DNA of 42,303 bases, taken from IMG/VR virus record IMGVR_UViG_3300032050_000278, positions 1 through 42,303 of that record; one strand, given 5' to 3'. This document shows, piece after piece, positions 8,181 to 16,201 of the stretch (its first letter is position 1; each line of letters opens with the position of its first letter). The notes below the pieces were generated by a model that ran no database searches, was not told the origin of the DNA, and saw only the letters and a program-made list of their open reading frames with translations. This DNA comes from a virus. The position numbers and the translations under genes were made by a program.

Positions 8181-8408
8181 TTACTGATACGTTTCTTTTA
8201 TTACTTGTTCTCTTGATTTGTTTGCATAGTTTAACCAATGTGATTTAAATGATTCGTTGCGAGTTTCTTTTTCTTTATCAAACTCTTCACCATTTAGTTT
8301 ACTGATTTCACTTGGCATGAAATAAGAAAAGTATAAGGGTATCTTTTTGGAAACAATTCTATTAGTGTTCCAGAAAGGATAAGGTTTCTTATCTATTGTC
8401 TTTTCCAA
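8181..8408 (-). CDS. Hypothetical protein (75 aa)
   Basis: TTG start at 8408 overlapping the upstream gene by 16 bases. Lys/Glu-rich with aromatic residues (YPFWNTN, YFSYFMP, SHWLNY); no recognised motif. It is the terminal gene of the leftward block and ends 10 bases from the shared terminator. A later start cannot be excluded. Confidence 0.6.
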   Translation of the reverse strand: MEKTIDKKPYPFWNTNRIVSKKIPLYFSYFMPSEISKLNGEEFDKEKETRNESFKSHWLNYANKSREQVIKETYQ

Positions 8409-8881
8409 TTCTCTACAGGGTTAAGTAAATCTTTGTGAATCATTCTACCATACTGCATCTGTGTTCCCTTTTCCCAACCTTCTGCTGCTGGTATCCATCC
8501 AAGTATTTCTACTTCACGGAACTCTTTAGGTACAGGTATAACACCGAAGATTATTAAACCTTCTTTTTTTAAATCTTTTTCTCTAACTGCTGGACCATCT
8601 TGTGTTCTAACTCTACGAACTTCAATGTTAGTACCAACATCTGCTAAGTCTTTGTACTTTGCATGGTCTGCGCCTTTCCAAATGCTTGCTGACCAATACT
8701 CGTTGATGGCTTTGGCTACCGCAAGTTCACCTATTGCTGCGGCAACTTGTGCTGTTCTGTTATCTTCCATCTTCTTTGGGTCGTAGTGTGGTGCATCAGG
8801 TTTACCCCAATTGTTTGTATATCTTCTGATACCGATAGTACTTGCGTATTCGTATTCCCATGACTCTAATTTAATTATCAT
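8393..8881 (-). CDS. Hypothetical protein, possible PD-(D/E)XK-type nuclease fold (162 aa)
   Basis: The segment AAIGELAVAKAINEYW followed about 20 residues later by YKDLADVGTNIEVRRVRT resembles a restriction-endonuclease-like core (Glu, Asp, then E-x-R in place of the usual E-x-K). That match is weak and is inference only. The C-terminus has GWIPAAEGWEKG. ATG start overlaps the neighbouring gene by 11 bases. Confidence 0.7.
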   Translation of the reverse strand: MIIKLESWEYEYASTIGIRRYTNNWGKPDAPHYDPKKMEDNRTAQVAAAIGELAVAKAINEYWSASIWKGADHAKYKDLADVGTNIEVRRVRTQDGPAVREKDLKKEGLIIFGVIPVPKEFREVEILGWIPAAEGWEKGTQMQYGRMIHKDLLNPVENWKRQ

Positions 8882-9179
8882 TATTCTCCAAGTAGTCTTC
8901 TTCGGGTAAACAGTTCCAACAAAATCCTTCGTATAATCCTTCTTCTTCCTGACAGAGGGTACAAGGTGGGAAAGGTTCTCTATCTAAAGGTGTTGCTGGT
9001 GTTACTAACGAACCGCATTGTCTACACTCGGCGTCTTCTAAACCGTATGCCGAAGGCATGTATCCAATTTCGTCAAACATTACTGACATACGAAACCAAT
9101 TACTATTACAATTAGGGCACGTTGGTGTTGGTATGCCACGGTAGTCGTACTTGTTTTTATTCTTGGGTTTGTTCGGCAT
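8871..9179 (-). CDS. Zinc-ribbon protein with four Cys pairs (102 aa)
   Basis: I chose the ATG at 9179 (MPNKPKNKNKYDYRG) because the longer reading frame would run deep into the sigma-like gene. CPNC, CRQC, CTLC and CWNC pairs are spread along the protein and could form two zinc ribbons. The N-terminus is basic. It overlaps the end of the sigma-like gene by 23 bases. It may bind nucleic acid or RNA polymerase, but no family is recognised. Confidence 0.75.
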   Translation of the reverse strand: MPNKPKNKNKYDYRGIPTPTCPNCNSNWFRMSVMFDEIGYMPSAYGLEDAECRQCGSLVTPATPLDREPFPPCTLCQEEEGLYEGFCWNCLPEEDYLENNDN

Positions 9180-9810
9180 CTTGACTTTTCTTGTAATCAT
9201 TGTCAACGAATGGTCGAGGTCCACCTAGTTCATCTATGAGTGCTTTCATAGCCCTGTCTACACGTTTACGTGCAGCATCAGCACTTATCTTTAACTCATT
9301 ACCGACATCTTCTAGAGATGTTGATAAGGAACCAAATCTAAGTCTTAAAACATTTTGATGACGTTCATCAATTGATTCGTATGCTTGGGATATGTCTGCT
9401 CTCACAGCCAACCACGTGTTGCCTTCCGAGACAACACTTCTGTTTGGTCTGTAGTTAACATCGTTAACACCTATTGGTATAAAATATGATTCAGTTAAAA
9501 TGTATGGAAGGAACTCTTCAATAATTGCTGGTTCATAATAGAATAAGTCTTGCACTTCGTAGCCAATAACTTTTGCTTTTTCTTTTGTGCAATACTTTTG
9601 TGCAGCGTTACGAAGTGAACGATTAATTAACTTGTTTTTATCTTTCTCGGAATGGTTTGTTTCCCATTCGTTTAACTTGTTGTTGTGGGTTATAAACCAA
9701 ACCCATAGTTCTTGCTTGATGTCGTCGGCGTCTAGCATCTGATATCTTTTGCTATATTCGTATGAGATGTGAGTTACTAGACCACCGTAGTTGTCTAAAT
9801 AATGTTGCAC
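9157..9810 (-). CDS. RNA polymerase sigma-factor-like protein (217 aa)
   Basis: GTG start with AAAGGGA upstream. Residues of about 14-45 (YEYSKRYQMLDADDIKQELW) match sigma region 2, and residues of about 160-192 (LEDVGNELKISADAARKRVD) form a region-4-type helix-turn-helix with the usual preceding RHQNVLRLRFG. The total length suits an ECF-like factor. It would redirect host polymerase to phage promoters, presumably the late block. An alternative is a sigma-like regulator without promoter specificity of its own. Confidence 0.8.
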   Translation of the reverse strand: MQHYLDNYGGLVTHISYEYSKRYQMLDADDIKQELWVWFITHNNKLNEWETNHSEKDKNKLINRSLRNAAQKYCTKEKAKVIGYEVQDLFYYEPAIIEEFLPYILTESYFIPIGVNDVNYRPNRSVVSEGNTWLAVRADISQAYESIDERHQNVLRLRFGSLSTSLEDVGNELKISADAARKRVDRAMKALIDELGGPRPFVDNDYKKSQDAEQTQE

Positions 9811-9834
9811 TATGTCCCTTTATGGGTTTTGATT

Positions 9835-10146
9835 TTAGTCTTCCTGACTAGGAACTCCATGCCATTTGCCTCGGAGTACCATAAGGGCAATTGCTGAATA
9901 GTTTAACAGGTCTATAAAGGAATCTTCTATAGGCTCATTCTTTGGCGTGTCTTTTGTTTCATATATTAGGTGATTAAGTCTGGCTATCTTGTCATGCATT
10001 CGTACAAGAAGCCCATTTAAAGCCCCTCCAGGGGCACTAGCAATGTTTTTAGGACCGTAGTCTAGTTGCTTCTTGACTAACAGTTCCCATGCTTCATTGT
10101 ATATTGCAATAGATTCGAACTTAAAGTTCTCAATATCATAATCCAT
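9835..10146 (-). CDS. Nmad1/DUF1599-like nucleotide-modification-associated protein (103 aa)
   Basis: Start set at 10146 because AAGGAG lies 7 bases upstream; the stop of the preceding gene overlaps. The motif YGPKNIA, then GLLVRMHDKIARLNHL and EDSFIDLLNYSAIALMVLRG, is the pattern of the DUF1599 (Nmad1) family, often found in phages with nucleotide metabolism genes. The exact reaction is unknown. No companion thymidylate or hypermodification gene is seen in the window. Confidence 0.75.
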   Translation of the reverse strand: MDYDIENFKFESIAIYNEAWELLVKKQLDYGPKNIASAPGGALNGLLVRMHDKIARLNHLIYETKDTPKNEPIEDSFIDLLNYSAIALMVLRGKWHGVPSQED

Positions 10147-10477
10147 CCATGAACTCCTTAAGGTCGTTATCAAAATCTGCTGTTGATATTAGGGTAACGT
10201 ATTCTTGCATCCTGTCATTGGCTTCTTTAGTGCTACCTGCCTGCACCCATGAGCCAATGATGTCTAACATTACTAAGGCTTCTTCTTGCTTTCCTTCTTT
10301 AACTGTGTAATAAATATCAGCCAACATTCTGAATATTGGTATCGGACCTGTTGTTGAATTAAGTTGTGCTGCTGCTAATGGTTTATCTTCAAACTGTTCG
10401 TAAATAGATTCATTAGATTTCCAAGACTGCTTTAATCTTGTCATTAATGTACTGTGCTCCATATTTCTGAAAGACAC
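10136..10477 (-). CDS. Hypothetical protein (up to 113 aa)
   Basis: Begins with GTG at 10477, inside the end of the primase-TOPRIM gene; ATG at 10462 or 10444 are alternatives. The sequence is mostly helical (NSTTGPIPIFRMLADIYYTV, then EEALVMLDIIGSWVQAG). No motif recognised. It overlaps the next gene by 11 bases. Confidence 0.65.
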   Translation of the reverse strand: MSFRNMEHSTLMTRLKQSWKSNESIYEQFEDKPLAAAQLNSTTGPIPIFRMLADIYYTVKEGKQEEALVMLDIIGSWVQAGSTKEANDRMQEYVTLISTADFDNDLKEFMDGL

Positions 10478-11042
10478 TGTTTACATCCTCTCCTAGTGGC
10501 ATCTGCAAGATGCGCGTTGTGTTTAAACTTCTTTGTATTCTTTTGCCAAACTCCATGCCAGCATCGTCACCGTCTGCTAAGACAATGACTGTATCGAAAT
10601 CTTCGAATACTCTTGGATAAAATTTCTTCCAAGACGTCGCACCTGGCGCACCAACCGTCGGGTGCGATGTCGTCGCAGCCATAGTTATTGTATCCATTTC
10701 ACCCTCACAGATACATACATATTGTTTTGCTTTAAACAATGCTTCAACATTGTATAAAGTTGTTTCCGCCGAAGGTAAACCTAAATACTTAGGTTCTTCT
10801 CCGTTTAGTGAGCGGAATCGGATATCAACTACACCACTTCTTGTGATGTATGGAATTGAAAGTCGTCCTTGATATTGTTCATGACTCGGTAGTGGGTCTT
10901 CCACGACGCCCAGGTGGAACTGATTTGCTGCCTCCTGAGATAGTCCTCTCTCTGCCAAATAAGGTAACGCTTTTTCTACTGTCGTAGCGTACTGATGTGC
11001 TGCCTTGATTAAGAATTGTTTCTGCGATGGTGAGAGCCTCAC
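10413..11042 (-). CDS. DNA primase, TOPRIM catalytic part (209 aa)
   Basis: TOPRIM motifs are clear: VCICEGEMDTITM (E113, E115) and VIVLADGDDAG (D157, D159, D160). Upstream, YLAERGLSQEAANQFHLG is the typical linker seen in DnaG/phage primases between the zinc and TOPRIM parts. The frame can start at GTG 11042, preceded by AAGGGG at 9 bases, inside the zinc-finger gene. It overlaps that gene by 164 bases in another frame. Together the two halves equal one primase. Confidence 0.85.
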   Translation of the reverse strand: MRLSPSQKQFLIKAAHQYATTVEKALPYLAERGLSQEAANQFHLGVVEDPLPSHEQYQGRLSIPYITRSGVVDIRFRSLNGEEPKYLGLPSAETTLYNVEALFKAKQYVCICEGEMDTITMAATTSHPTVGAPGATSWKKFYPRVFEDFDTVIVLADGDDAGMEFGKRIQRSLNTTRILQMPLGEDVNSVFQKYGAQYINDKIKAVLEI

Positions 11043-11265
11043 GAAATGTTACCCCTTCTTGTTGTTGAATAATATTATATGCACTGCCTTTAACGTCGCA
11101 AGCAAAACATACAAACGTGTTGTCGTCAAAGTTTACTAAACCTGAGCGAATTGAATCATCATGAAAACAACAACGCATACTACTTTTACCCCACTGACGT
11201 GATGGTACCTTGCCGCCGTAATGTTTTAGTATTGGTCCAATAGGTGGGTTTTCAACACTAGCCAT
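10879..11265 (-). CDS. DNA primase, zinc-binding (CHC2-type) part (128 aa)
   Basis: Start set at ATG 11265 with AGGA 7 bases upstream. The zinc site is a C-xx-H then C-xx-C arrangement (CCFHDD, then FVCFACDVKG), the CHC2 primase finger. After the conserved FREALTIAETIL the remaining tail is Arg/Ser/Gly-rich and looks out of frame, while the other frame (next gene) continues as a normal primase linker. Either a +1 frameshift joins the halves or two subunits are made. Confidence 0.8.
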   Translation of the reverse strand: MASVENPPIGPILKHYGGKVPSRQWGKSSMRCCFHDDSIRSGLVNFDDNTFVCFACDVKGSAYNIIQQQEGVTFREALTIAETILNQGSTSVRYDSRKSVTLFGRERTISGGSKSVPPGRRGRPTTES

Positions 11266-11602
11266 CAATATATCCTGCATCTTTTAACAGATACATATAC
11301 ATCCAGAATGGCATTGAAGCATACCATTCGCTGACATCAGTTGTTCCCTTACGTTTATGAATCACTGCACCTGTCTCAGCGTTAGCGTTCTCTACTTCTA
11401 CTTTTAATTCTTCCATCCACTGACCAAGTGTCATAGTCTTATGGTTCTTTACTTCAAGTACCACATCAAATATTCCTGAGATGTCACCTTTATCTAGTGC
11501 ACCTGTTAGTGCACGTCTTTCAGCAGGTATCTTCCACTTATCTTTAAGATAATTTACTACAGCAGTTTCAGCAGATGTTCCTTTTTGCTTTGACTTACTC
11601 AT
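11258..11602 (-). CDS. Holliday-junction-resolvase-like PD-(D/E)XK nuclease (114 aa)
   Basis: ATG at 11602 is preceded by GGGAAG. The core pattern GTSAE (E12), RR at 29-30, KGDISG (D40), FDVVLEVKN (D46, E50, K52) is that of phage Hjc/archaeal-type resolvases and related VRR-like nucleases. It probably resolves branched DNA during replication or before packaging. It sits between a DNA helicase-like ATPase and primase. Confidence 0.8.
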   Translation of the reverse strand: MSKSKQKGTSAETAVVNYLKDKWKIPAERRALTGALDKGDISGIFDVVLEVKNHKTMTLGQWMEELKVEVENANAETGAVIHKRKGTTDVSEWYASMPFWMYMYLLKDAGYIDG

Positions 11603-11747
11603 CTTCTTCCCACTCTTTACCATCTAGGGACATACATTGACTGCATAGTATTGCCCAACCATAGGCTACTTGCCCACCGTCCATGCCGCAACGTTCACAT
11701 CTGACTACAACATAGCCAGAATCGTTCTCATTCTCCAGTGGTAACAT
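11595..11747 (-). CDS. Small zinc-ribbon protein (50 aa)
   Basis: ATG 11747 lies inside the end of the ATPase gene (20-base overlap), and the stop overlaps the start of the resolvase-like gene by 8 bases. Two Cys pairs are visible (RCERCG and LCSQCM), 14 residues apart, which makes a compact zinc ribbon. The tail is acidic (GKEWEEDE). The ribosome site is weak, so translation may be coupled. Function unknown. Confidence 0.65.
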   Translation of the reverse strand: MLPLENENDSGYVVVRCERCGMDGGQVAYGWAILCSQCMSLDGKEWEEDE

Positions 11748-12522
11748 CTTTTAACTGCATGCATGCTGGGTCAAATGAAAGCATCGTGAAAGTTCTACCT
11801 GTTGAATCTGCTCTACCATATCTATTCTTAACAGCAGCCACACACAGATAATTTCTTTCCCCTACTTCTTGTTGTCCGATAGTAAGAATTAGTGCAGGGA
11901 TTTGGTTAACCATACCTTGTACAGCAGACCTTGGTTGACAAGGTGTTGCGTCAAAAGATTCCTTTGTATGATGCAAGATAAGTACACAAGCATTAGTGTC
12001 GCGTGCTAAATACTTTAACTCTTTCATTGCAGCACGCATACCTGAGAACTCTTCCATACCATCCATTGCAATATCCATAAGGTTATCTACCACTATAAGA
12101 GTTGGGCTACATCCCCATACTGTTTCAAATGCTTGAACAGATTCATCAATGTCCGACAAGGTAGGACTAGAATCAAAACTCCATTTAATATTTTCAAACT
12201 GTCTTAGTAAAGATTCTGCTTTATCTTTTTCAAACTTTAAAATGTTTTCTGCTTGTGCTTGGCTAACACCTGTTGCCATTGAGTACACACGCATACCCAT
12301 GGTATGCGCATTGGTATCAGCAGAAATATAAAGTGTTGGTACTTGTGCTTGTACTGCTACTGCTAAAGCAATAGAAGATTTACCAGCACCAGGTGCACCT
12401 GCAACAAGATTTAATTCTGCTCTTCTAAAAACTATTTCGTTGGCTTGGAGACTTTTGAAAGCGGCGGGGAGTGGTTCCCCGCCTACTTCCTTCGCTCCGA
12501 TAGCCCTGTAAAGGGTTCTCAT
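11728..12522 (-). CDS. DnaB/RecA-like replicative helicase ATPase (264 aa)
   Basis: Walker A GAPGAGKS at residues 42-49 and Walker B LIVVDN at 142-147, then VLILHHTKES and QEVGERNYL, in the order of the RecA/DnaB core. It has only the ATPase core and lacks the N-terminal DnaB domain, as in phage 'RepA-like' helicases. Start overlaps the previous stop (TAATG). With the primase genes downstream it likely forms the replisome core. Confidence 0.85.
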   Translation of the reverse strand: MRTLYRAIGAKEVGGEPLPAAFKSLQANEIVFRRAELNLVAGAPGAGKSSIALAVAVQAQVPTLYISADTNAHTMGMRVYSMATGVSQAQAENILKFEKDKAESLLRQFENIKWSFDSSPTLSDIDESVQAFETVWGCSPTLIVVDNLMDIAMDGMEEFSGMRAAMKELKYLARDTNACVLILHHTKESFDATPCQPRSAVQGMVNQIPALILTIGQQEVGERNYLCVAAVKNRYGRADSTGRTFTMLSFDPACMQLKDVTTGE

Positions 12523-12965
12523 TACTTCGCTTTAGCCATCTTCTCTGGAACATATGAGTTCCAGTCTGGCTCAGTTTTCTTTAGATAAATTGTTTTACAT
12601 TTATCTGTTGCGCCTTGGGGTGCTGCACAGAAAAATCCTTTGTATACCCCATATTGCCCTTGACCCTGAATTGCTGACATCTTCCCATGTAAGCAATGAC
12701 GAGTAGGTGCATCACCAGTTGTTGTCATAGACGTTGCACCAAGTGAGGCTATCGCATAATCAATGTTGTTAGTTGGATTAGCCACGACTTGTGCAGGTTT
12801 ACTTAAACCTACTGCTTCAGCGAACGCTTCTAAAGTCCCGACGAAGGTTTCAGAAGTAACTGCTGATGTAATTAATGTTTCAACTTCTTCTGTAGTATCA
12901 CCACGGAATAGTGGGATAGTTCCATTAGGTAGTTTGAAACTTACCTGTATTTTTGATTCAGACAT
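12522..12965 (-). CDS. Putative DNA-metabolism protein with C-terminal zinc-like Cys/His motif (147 aa)
   Basis: Residues of about 100-130 show RHCLHGKMSAIQGQG, then GFFCAAPQGATDKCK: a C-x-H...C...C arrangement often seen at the end of small actinophage proteins near recombination genes. The N-terminal half is a beta-strand region (IQVSFKLPNGTIPLF). It lies between Cas4-like nuclease and helicase. A single-strand-binding role is possible but is inference only. Confidence 0.7.
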   Translation of the reverse strand: MSESKIQVSFKLPNGTIPLFRGDTTEEVETLITSAVTSETFVGTLEAFAEAVGLSKPAQVVANPTNNIDYAIASLGATSMTTTGDAPTRHCLHGKMSAIQGQGQYGVYKGFFCAAPQGATDKCKTIYLKKTEPDWNSYVPEKMAKAK

Positions 12966-12971
12966 TTTGTC

Positions 12972-13607
12972 TTAGTCCTTATCTGTTTTGTTAAACCATT
13001 CGCAATGCTTAGTGTAACCGCATATTGAACAGTGGTTGATGTTTGGAAGAAAGTTACCTTGCTTCCTTTGACGGTCAAACTTATCCGCCAAATCTAATAC
13101 CCTCTCTTTCGAGAAGAAATCTAATGATACTGGTTCAGTTGGTTCACCTTTACGTGCCATCCAATAAGAACCATACTTAGGTCTAACACCATAGATTAAC
13201 TCAACACCTACAGCATAGAAACCTAATTGTAAAAATGTGCTTGGGGTTCTGGACCCAGTCTTGACGTCCAGAACCACAAGGTCCCCATTAGGTAATTCCA
13301 TAACTCTATCAAGTGTCATCTTAATAGAGAAGTTCTTATGTTGTACGTTCATATAAAGTTCTATAGCAGGTTCATTAGTTGGTGTTGTCCACACTTTCCA
13401 ATCACTTGTTGCTCTCCACTTTTGATATGACTTAAACATTTCAAAACCATTAGTGAACCACCAGTCTTTATCTTCAGGTGATTTTGATTTTGCTTTAGCA
13501 GAACGAAAAGGTTGATTCATTCCATCTGCACCTAGGCGTTGAACAAAGTCATCACCTGTTGCAGACCAAGCCTTCTTCCAATATTCGAAAGACTTATCAA
13601 CGTCCAT
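12972..13607 (-). CDS. Cas4/RecB-type nuclease, catalytic and C-terminal cluster part (211 aa)
   Basis: Motifs in order: E83 (AIELYM), D100 (MTLDR), D114-x-K116 (VVLDVKTG) and the QLGFYA helix at 127-132, which together make a complete RecB-family PD-(D/E)XK site. The end carries three cysteines, C193, C196 and C202 (CSICGYTKHC), as in Cas4-like Fe-S nucleases. The fourth cysteine expected at the N-terminus is found in the preceding 67-residue gene, which overlaps by 11 bases. The pair looks like one nuclease split in two. Confidence 0.85.
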   Translation of the reverse strand: MDVDKSFEYWKKAWSATGDDFVQRLGADGMNQPFRSAKAKSKSPEDKDWWFTNGFEMFKSYQKWRATSDWKVWTTPTNEPAIELYMNVQHKNFSIKMTLDRVMELPNGDLVVLDVKTGSRTPSTFLQLGFYAVGVELIYGVRPKYGSYWMARKGEPTEPVSLDFFSKERVLDLADKFDRQRKQGNFLPNINHCSICGYTKHCEWFNKTDKD

Positions 13608-13800
13608 TTATATTCCACTCATCTTTGTCCCAGTTCTCGGTGGCCTGATGAACAGCAACACCACCGTAGAGCCACCATGCTGGTGTCTCTTTCAATTGTT
13701 TAACACGTGATAAGTAATACAACCATCCACAATTTAGATAGTCAGTAAGACTTGAGTAGGAGATATGTTGAGGAACTTCTTCCCCATCAATCGTCACCAT
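13597..13800 (-). CDS. Cas4/RecB-type nuclease, N-terminal part (67 aa)
   Basis: SYSSLTDYLNCGWLYYLSRV is the standard opening of Cas4/AddB-like nucleases, with C24 as the lone N-terminal cluster cysteine, followed by GGVAVHQATENW (H51, the first active-site motif). The protein stops abruptly, and the next gene begins in another frame 11 bases earlier. The ribosome site before ATG 13800 is not obvious. Either a genuine two-piece gene or a frameshift in the sequence. Confidence 0.75.
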   Translation of the reverse strand: MVTIDGEEVPQHISYSSLTDYLNCGWLYYLSRVKQLKETPAWWLYGGVAVHQATENWDKDEWNINGR

Positions 13801-13888
13801 ATGGGTGTGGCGAGCGCAGGTGAAAGGAGGATATAAAGCCCACGCTCACCACTTGTATAGTCAGCCTCGCCAGAAACTGACTCACATT

Positions 13889-14671
13889 TTATTTCTTGCT
13901 TATTGAAAAACGGATATCCGTTTTCGTTTTGTTTGTTGTACATAGTCCACAAGTGTAGCACGCACCACCGTCTTTTGATATCAACGGAATTTGGCGTGTT
14001 TGCTCAGGACATTTAGCACCAGGCTTACCTGTTAACGCTCTGACCTGCAACGATGCCTCTTCAAAAGTGTCAGCCAACCATGCTAACTTGACATCATAGT
14101 CTTGGCGTAAACGCTTAGCCTCATCCACGTTGTCTTTGTCAGCCGAGAAATATAAACTAAGATTCTTAATCCCAGTTAACATCTCTACTGCACTAGGTAC
14201 CCTTGTGTACACCCAAAACTGTACGTCTTTGTTATGTTTAATAACTCGTCGCCATGCTTTTGTGTAATCTTCTGAAAAGAAATCACCATCCCAATGTATA
14301 CGAAATAGTTTTTCAGCATTGTACTTGTCGCAGTCATACTTGAAATCCTGAATCATAAACTGAATCATTTGTTGTAATTCGTTTACAGATTTATTTTGTA
14401 CAGCATCCCAATTAGCAAGCAACAATTCTCTGGTGCCTTTGAATATTTTTTCTAACTTACCTGCATAACATATCTTTTCGCAGACTGATGTAGCACCTGG
14501 ACAAGAAAATGATTTGCCAGATGGAAGACCAAAAGTATTTGCTACTAATGGTCTTTTGCCATCTGGCATAGTTATTGTTGCAGTTTTCCTATCGTTGTTG
14601 CGTCTCAGTCTGGGTAGACTAGAAGTCAACCTCAATACTTTCTTCTGAGTATGAATCATCATTGCCAGCAT
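13889..14671 (-). CDS. GP88-like protein of actinophages (up to 260 aa)
   Basis: The cysteine-rich segment FSCPGATSVCEKICYAGK, the HWDGDFFSEDYTKAW stretch and the CYTCGLC motif near the end fit the 'Gene product 88' family of mycobacteriophages; the biochemical role is unknown. The cysteines could bind a metal or cluster. The ATG at 14671 gives a 53-base overlap with the upstream gene; later starts (ATG 14662, 14659) or a TTG are possible. Confidence 0.75.
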   Translation of the reverse strand: MLAMMIHTQKKVLRLTSSLPRLRRNNDRKTATITMPDGKRPLVANTFGLPSGKSFSCPGATSVCEKICYAGKLEKIFKGTRELLLANWDAVQNKSVNELQQMIQFMIQDFKYDCDKYNAEKLFRIHWDGDFFSEDYTKAWRRVIKHNKDVQFWVYTRVPSAVEMLTGIKNLSLYFSADKDNVDEAKRLRQDYDVKLAWLADTFEEASLQVRALTGKPGAKCPEQTRQIPLISKDGGACYTCGLCTTNKTKTDIRFSISKK

Positions 14672-15182
14672 CTATCTGACTTTCAAGATTGCCAACTGCT
14701 GACTCAACTATTTCTCTTGCTTCATCTTCTGATTCAGCCTGAACAGTGAATGAGTAAGTGATAGTTACACGACCTTCGAACTCTTGTTTCAATAGGTCTG
14801 CACCTATGTCACCAAGTAACTCGTTGGCTTCATCACGATGAACAGTTATCTCATCTTCGTTACCATCGAACTGGTCTTTGAAGAAGGTATGAACTGTTGT
14901 TCTTAACGCATAGATTTGGTCACGGTAACCTCTACCGCGAACTTCTTCTGCTTCAAGGTCCGACTTCAATGTATCTATTTGTTTCTGTATTGCATCGAAC
15001 GGTGTGACCGTTGCGATTATTGATTCTTCTTCTGACATTTGTATTTCTCCTTTGTTGAGTGTGCCCTTACCCTTGCAGGTAGGGCACACGATGTTAAACA
15101 TTAATACTTGGGGAACAATCCCCAAGCCCTTACAATCAGGACACCATACTTCTGTTTCAGGATATGGAGTTTCATATCTCAT
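14619..15182 (-). CDS. Zinc-motif (DnaJ-like CxxCxGxG) protein with internal start, Glu-rich (187 aa)
   Basis: Residues 14-40 have two CxxCxGxG motifs (CPDCKGLG and CPTCKGKG), as in the DnaJ zinc domain. Residues 49-187 are acidic and helical (SEEESIIATVTPFDAIQKQI onward). A strong AAGGAG followed by ATG at 15038 lies in frame at residue 49, so a shorter 139-residue product starting MSEEES is likely made too. Start ATG 15182 overlaps the previous stop (ATGA). Confidence 0.75.
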   Translation of the reverse strand: MRYETPYPETEVWCPDCKGLGIVPQVLMFNIVCPTCKGKGTLNKGEIQMSEEESIIATVTPFDAIQKQIDTLKSDLEAEEVRGRGYRDQIYALRTTVHTFFKDQFDGNEDEITVHRDEANELLGDIGADLLKQEFEGRVTITYSFTVQAESEDEAREIVESAVGNLESQIDAGNDDSYSEESIEVDF

Positions 15183-16192
15183 TGCAGAAGCAAGTCCAAT
15201 GCTCTGTCCTTCAACACTTCACCTTCCGCTAACACCACACGTTCAGCACGACGAGTATCACTACCACGTACTGTTGAATAGTAGTCAGAGTATTCGGTAA
15301 CAGAGTTGAACAAGCGCCAAGCATTCTTCTCTAGCATTTGTTGACCTGGAGAATTATGATACAAGTTCTTAATTGTATCTTTCTTATTATCCAGCATTGT
15401 AATAACTTTCAACTCATTCTTTTCTAATGGTCGCTTACCCATAGCACCAGCAATATCTGCTGGGATAGGAAACAAATGAGATAAGAAGTTGTCAACGTCA
15501 TGCGGATGCACAACAGTGTTAACTAACTTGTCTGCTTGTTCTTGTAAGAAACCACCATACTGAAACGAGAACTGCATAACATCTCTTGCTTGCGCAATAG
15601 ACTTATTACTGTTAGCAGTATGTCTGATGGTGTGCTTGTACTGTGATGCACGACGTGCCATACGCCAAGTGTTTTGACACACCACACGTACTGCAGTTAG
15701 TGAAACATTCATACTGAATGAACCATCATGTGATGTGGTTGCAAAGATATACATATCTGATTTATCTTTACCATCAACAAGGATACCGTTAGGCATACGC
15801 ATAGTGATAAAGATTTTCTTACCACCATCAATAGACCCAGCAGTTTCATATGATGAACCACTATCAACTAGCGCATCAAGGAAGTTAAACACTGCCCTGT
15901 TTTGAATAGGTGTGTATCTTGTACCAACAACACCTAACGCATCACGTTCACCAAGCAATGGATGTTTACGAATGACTGCGAACTTGTCCTCAACTGGCAC
16001 AACTTCAACACCATCAGCAGACATAACACTTGAATACAAGGGATGTAGTTCTACTTCCCAATCAAGCATTGCTTTTTGAATAGCAGACTCGGCAGTTAGT
16101 TCTTCTTCAACTACTTGTCCTAGTCCATGCCATCCTGGTTTACGGTAAGCAACGAATGCTGTCTCACCGTTTATCTGTTCTAGATTATGCAT
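15179..16192 (-). CDS. DUF932-family phage/plasmid-like protein (337 aa)
   Basis: The N-terminus (AYRKPGWHGLGQVVEEE) and the later VVCQNTWRMARR match the DUF932 / TIGR03299 'phage/plasmid-like' family. Length is normal for the family. Its function is unknown. AAGGAG lies ahead of ATG 16192. It is the largest early gene and, with the next downstream gene, forms an ATGA-coupled pair. Confidence 0.9.
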   Translation of the reverse strand: MHNLEQINGETAFVAYRKPGWHGLGQVVEEELTAESAIQKAMLDWEVELHPLYSSVMSADGVEVVPVEDKFAVIRKHPLLGERDALGVVGTRYTPIQNRAVFNFLDALVDSGSSYETAGSIDGGKKIFITMRMPNGILVDGKDKSDMYIFATTSHDGSFSMNVSLTAVRVVCQNTWRMARRASQYKHTIRHTANSNKSIAQARDVMQFSFQYGGFLQEQADKLVNTVVHPHDVDNFLSHLFPIPADIAGAMGKRPLEKNELKVITMLDNKKDTIKNLYHNSPGQQMLEKNAWRLFNSVTEYSDYYSTVRGSDTRRAERVVLAEGEVLKDRALDLLLQ

Positions 16193-16201
16193 ACATTCTC
16201 C

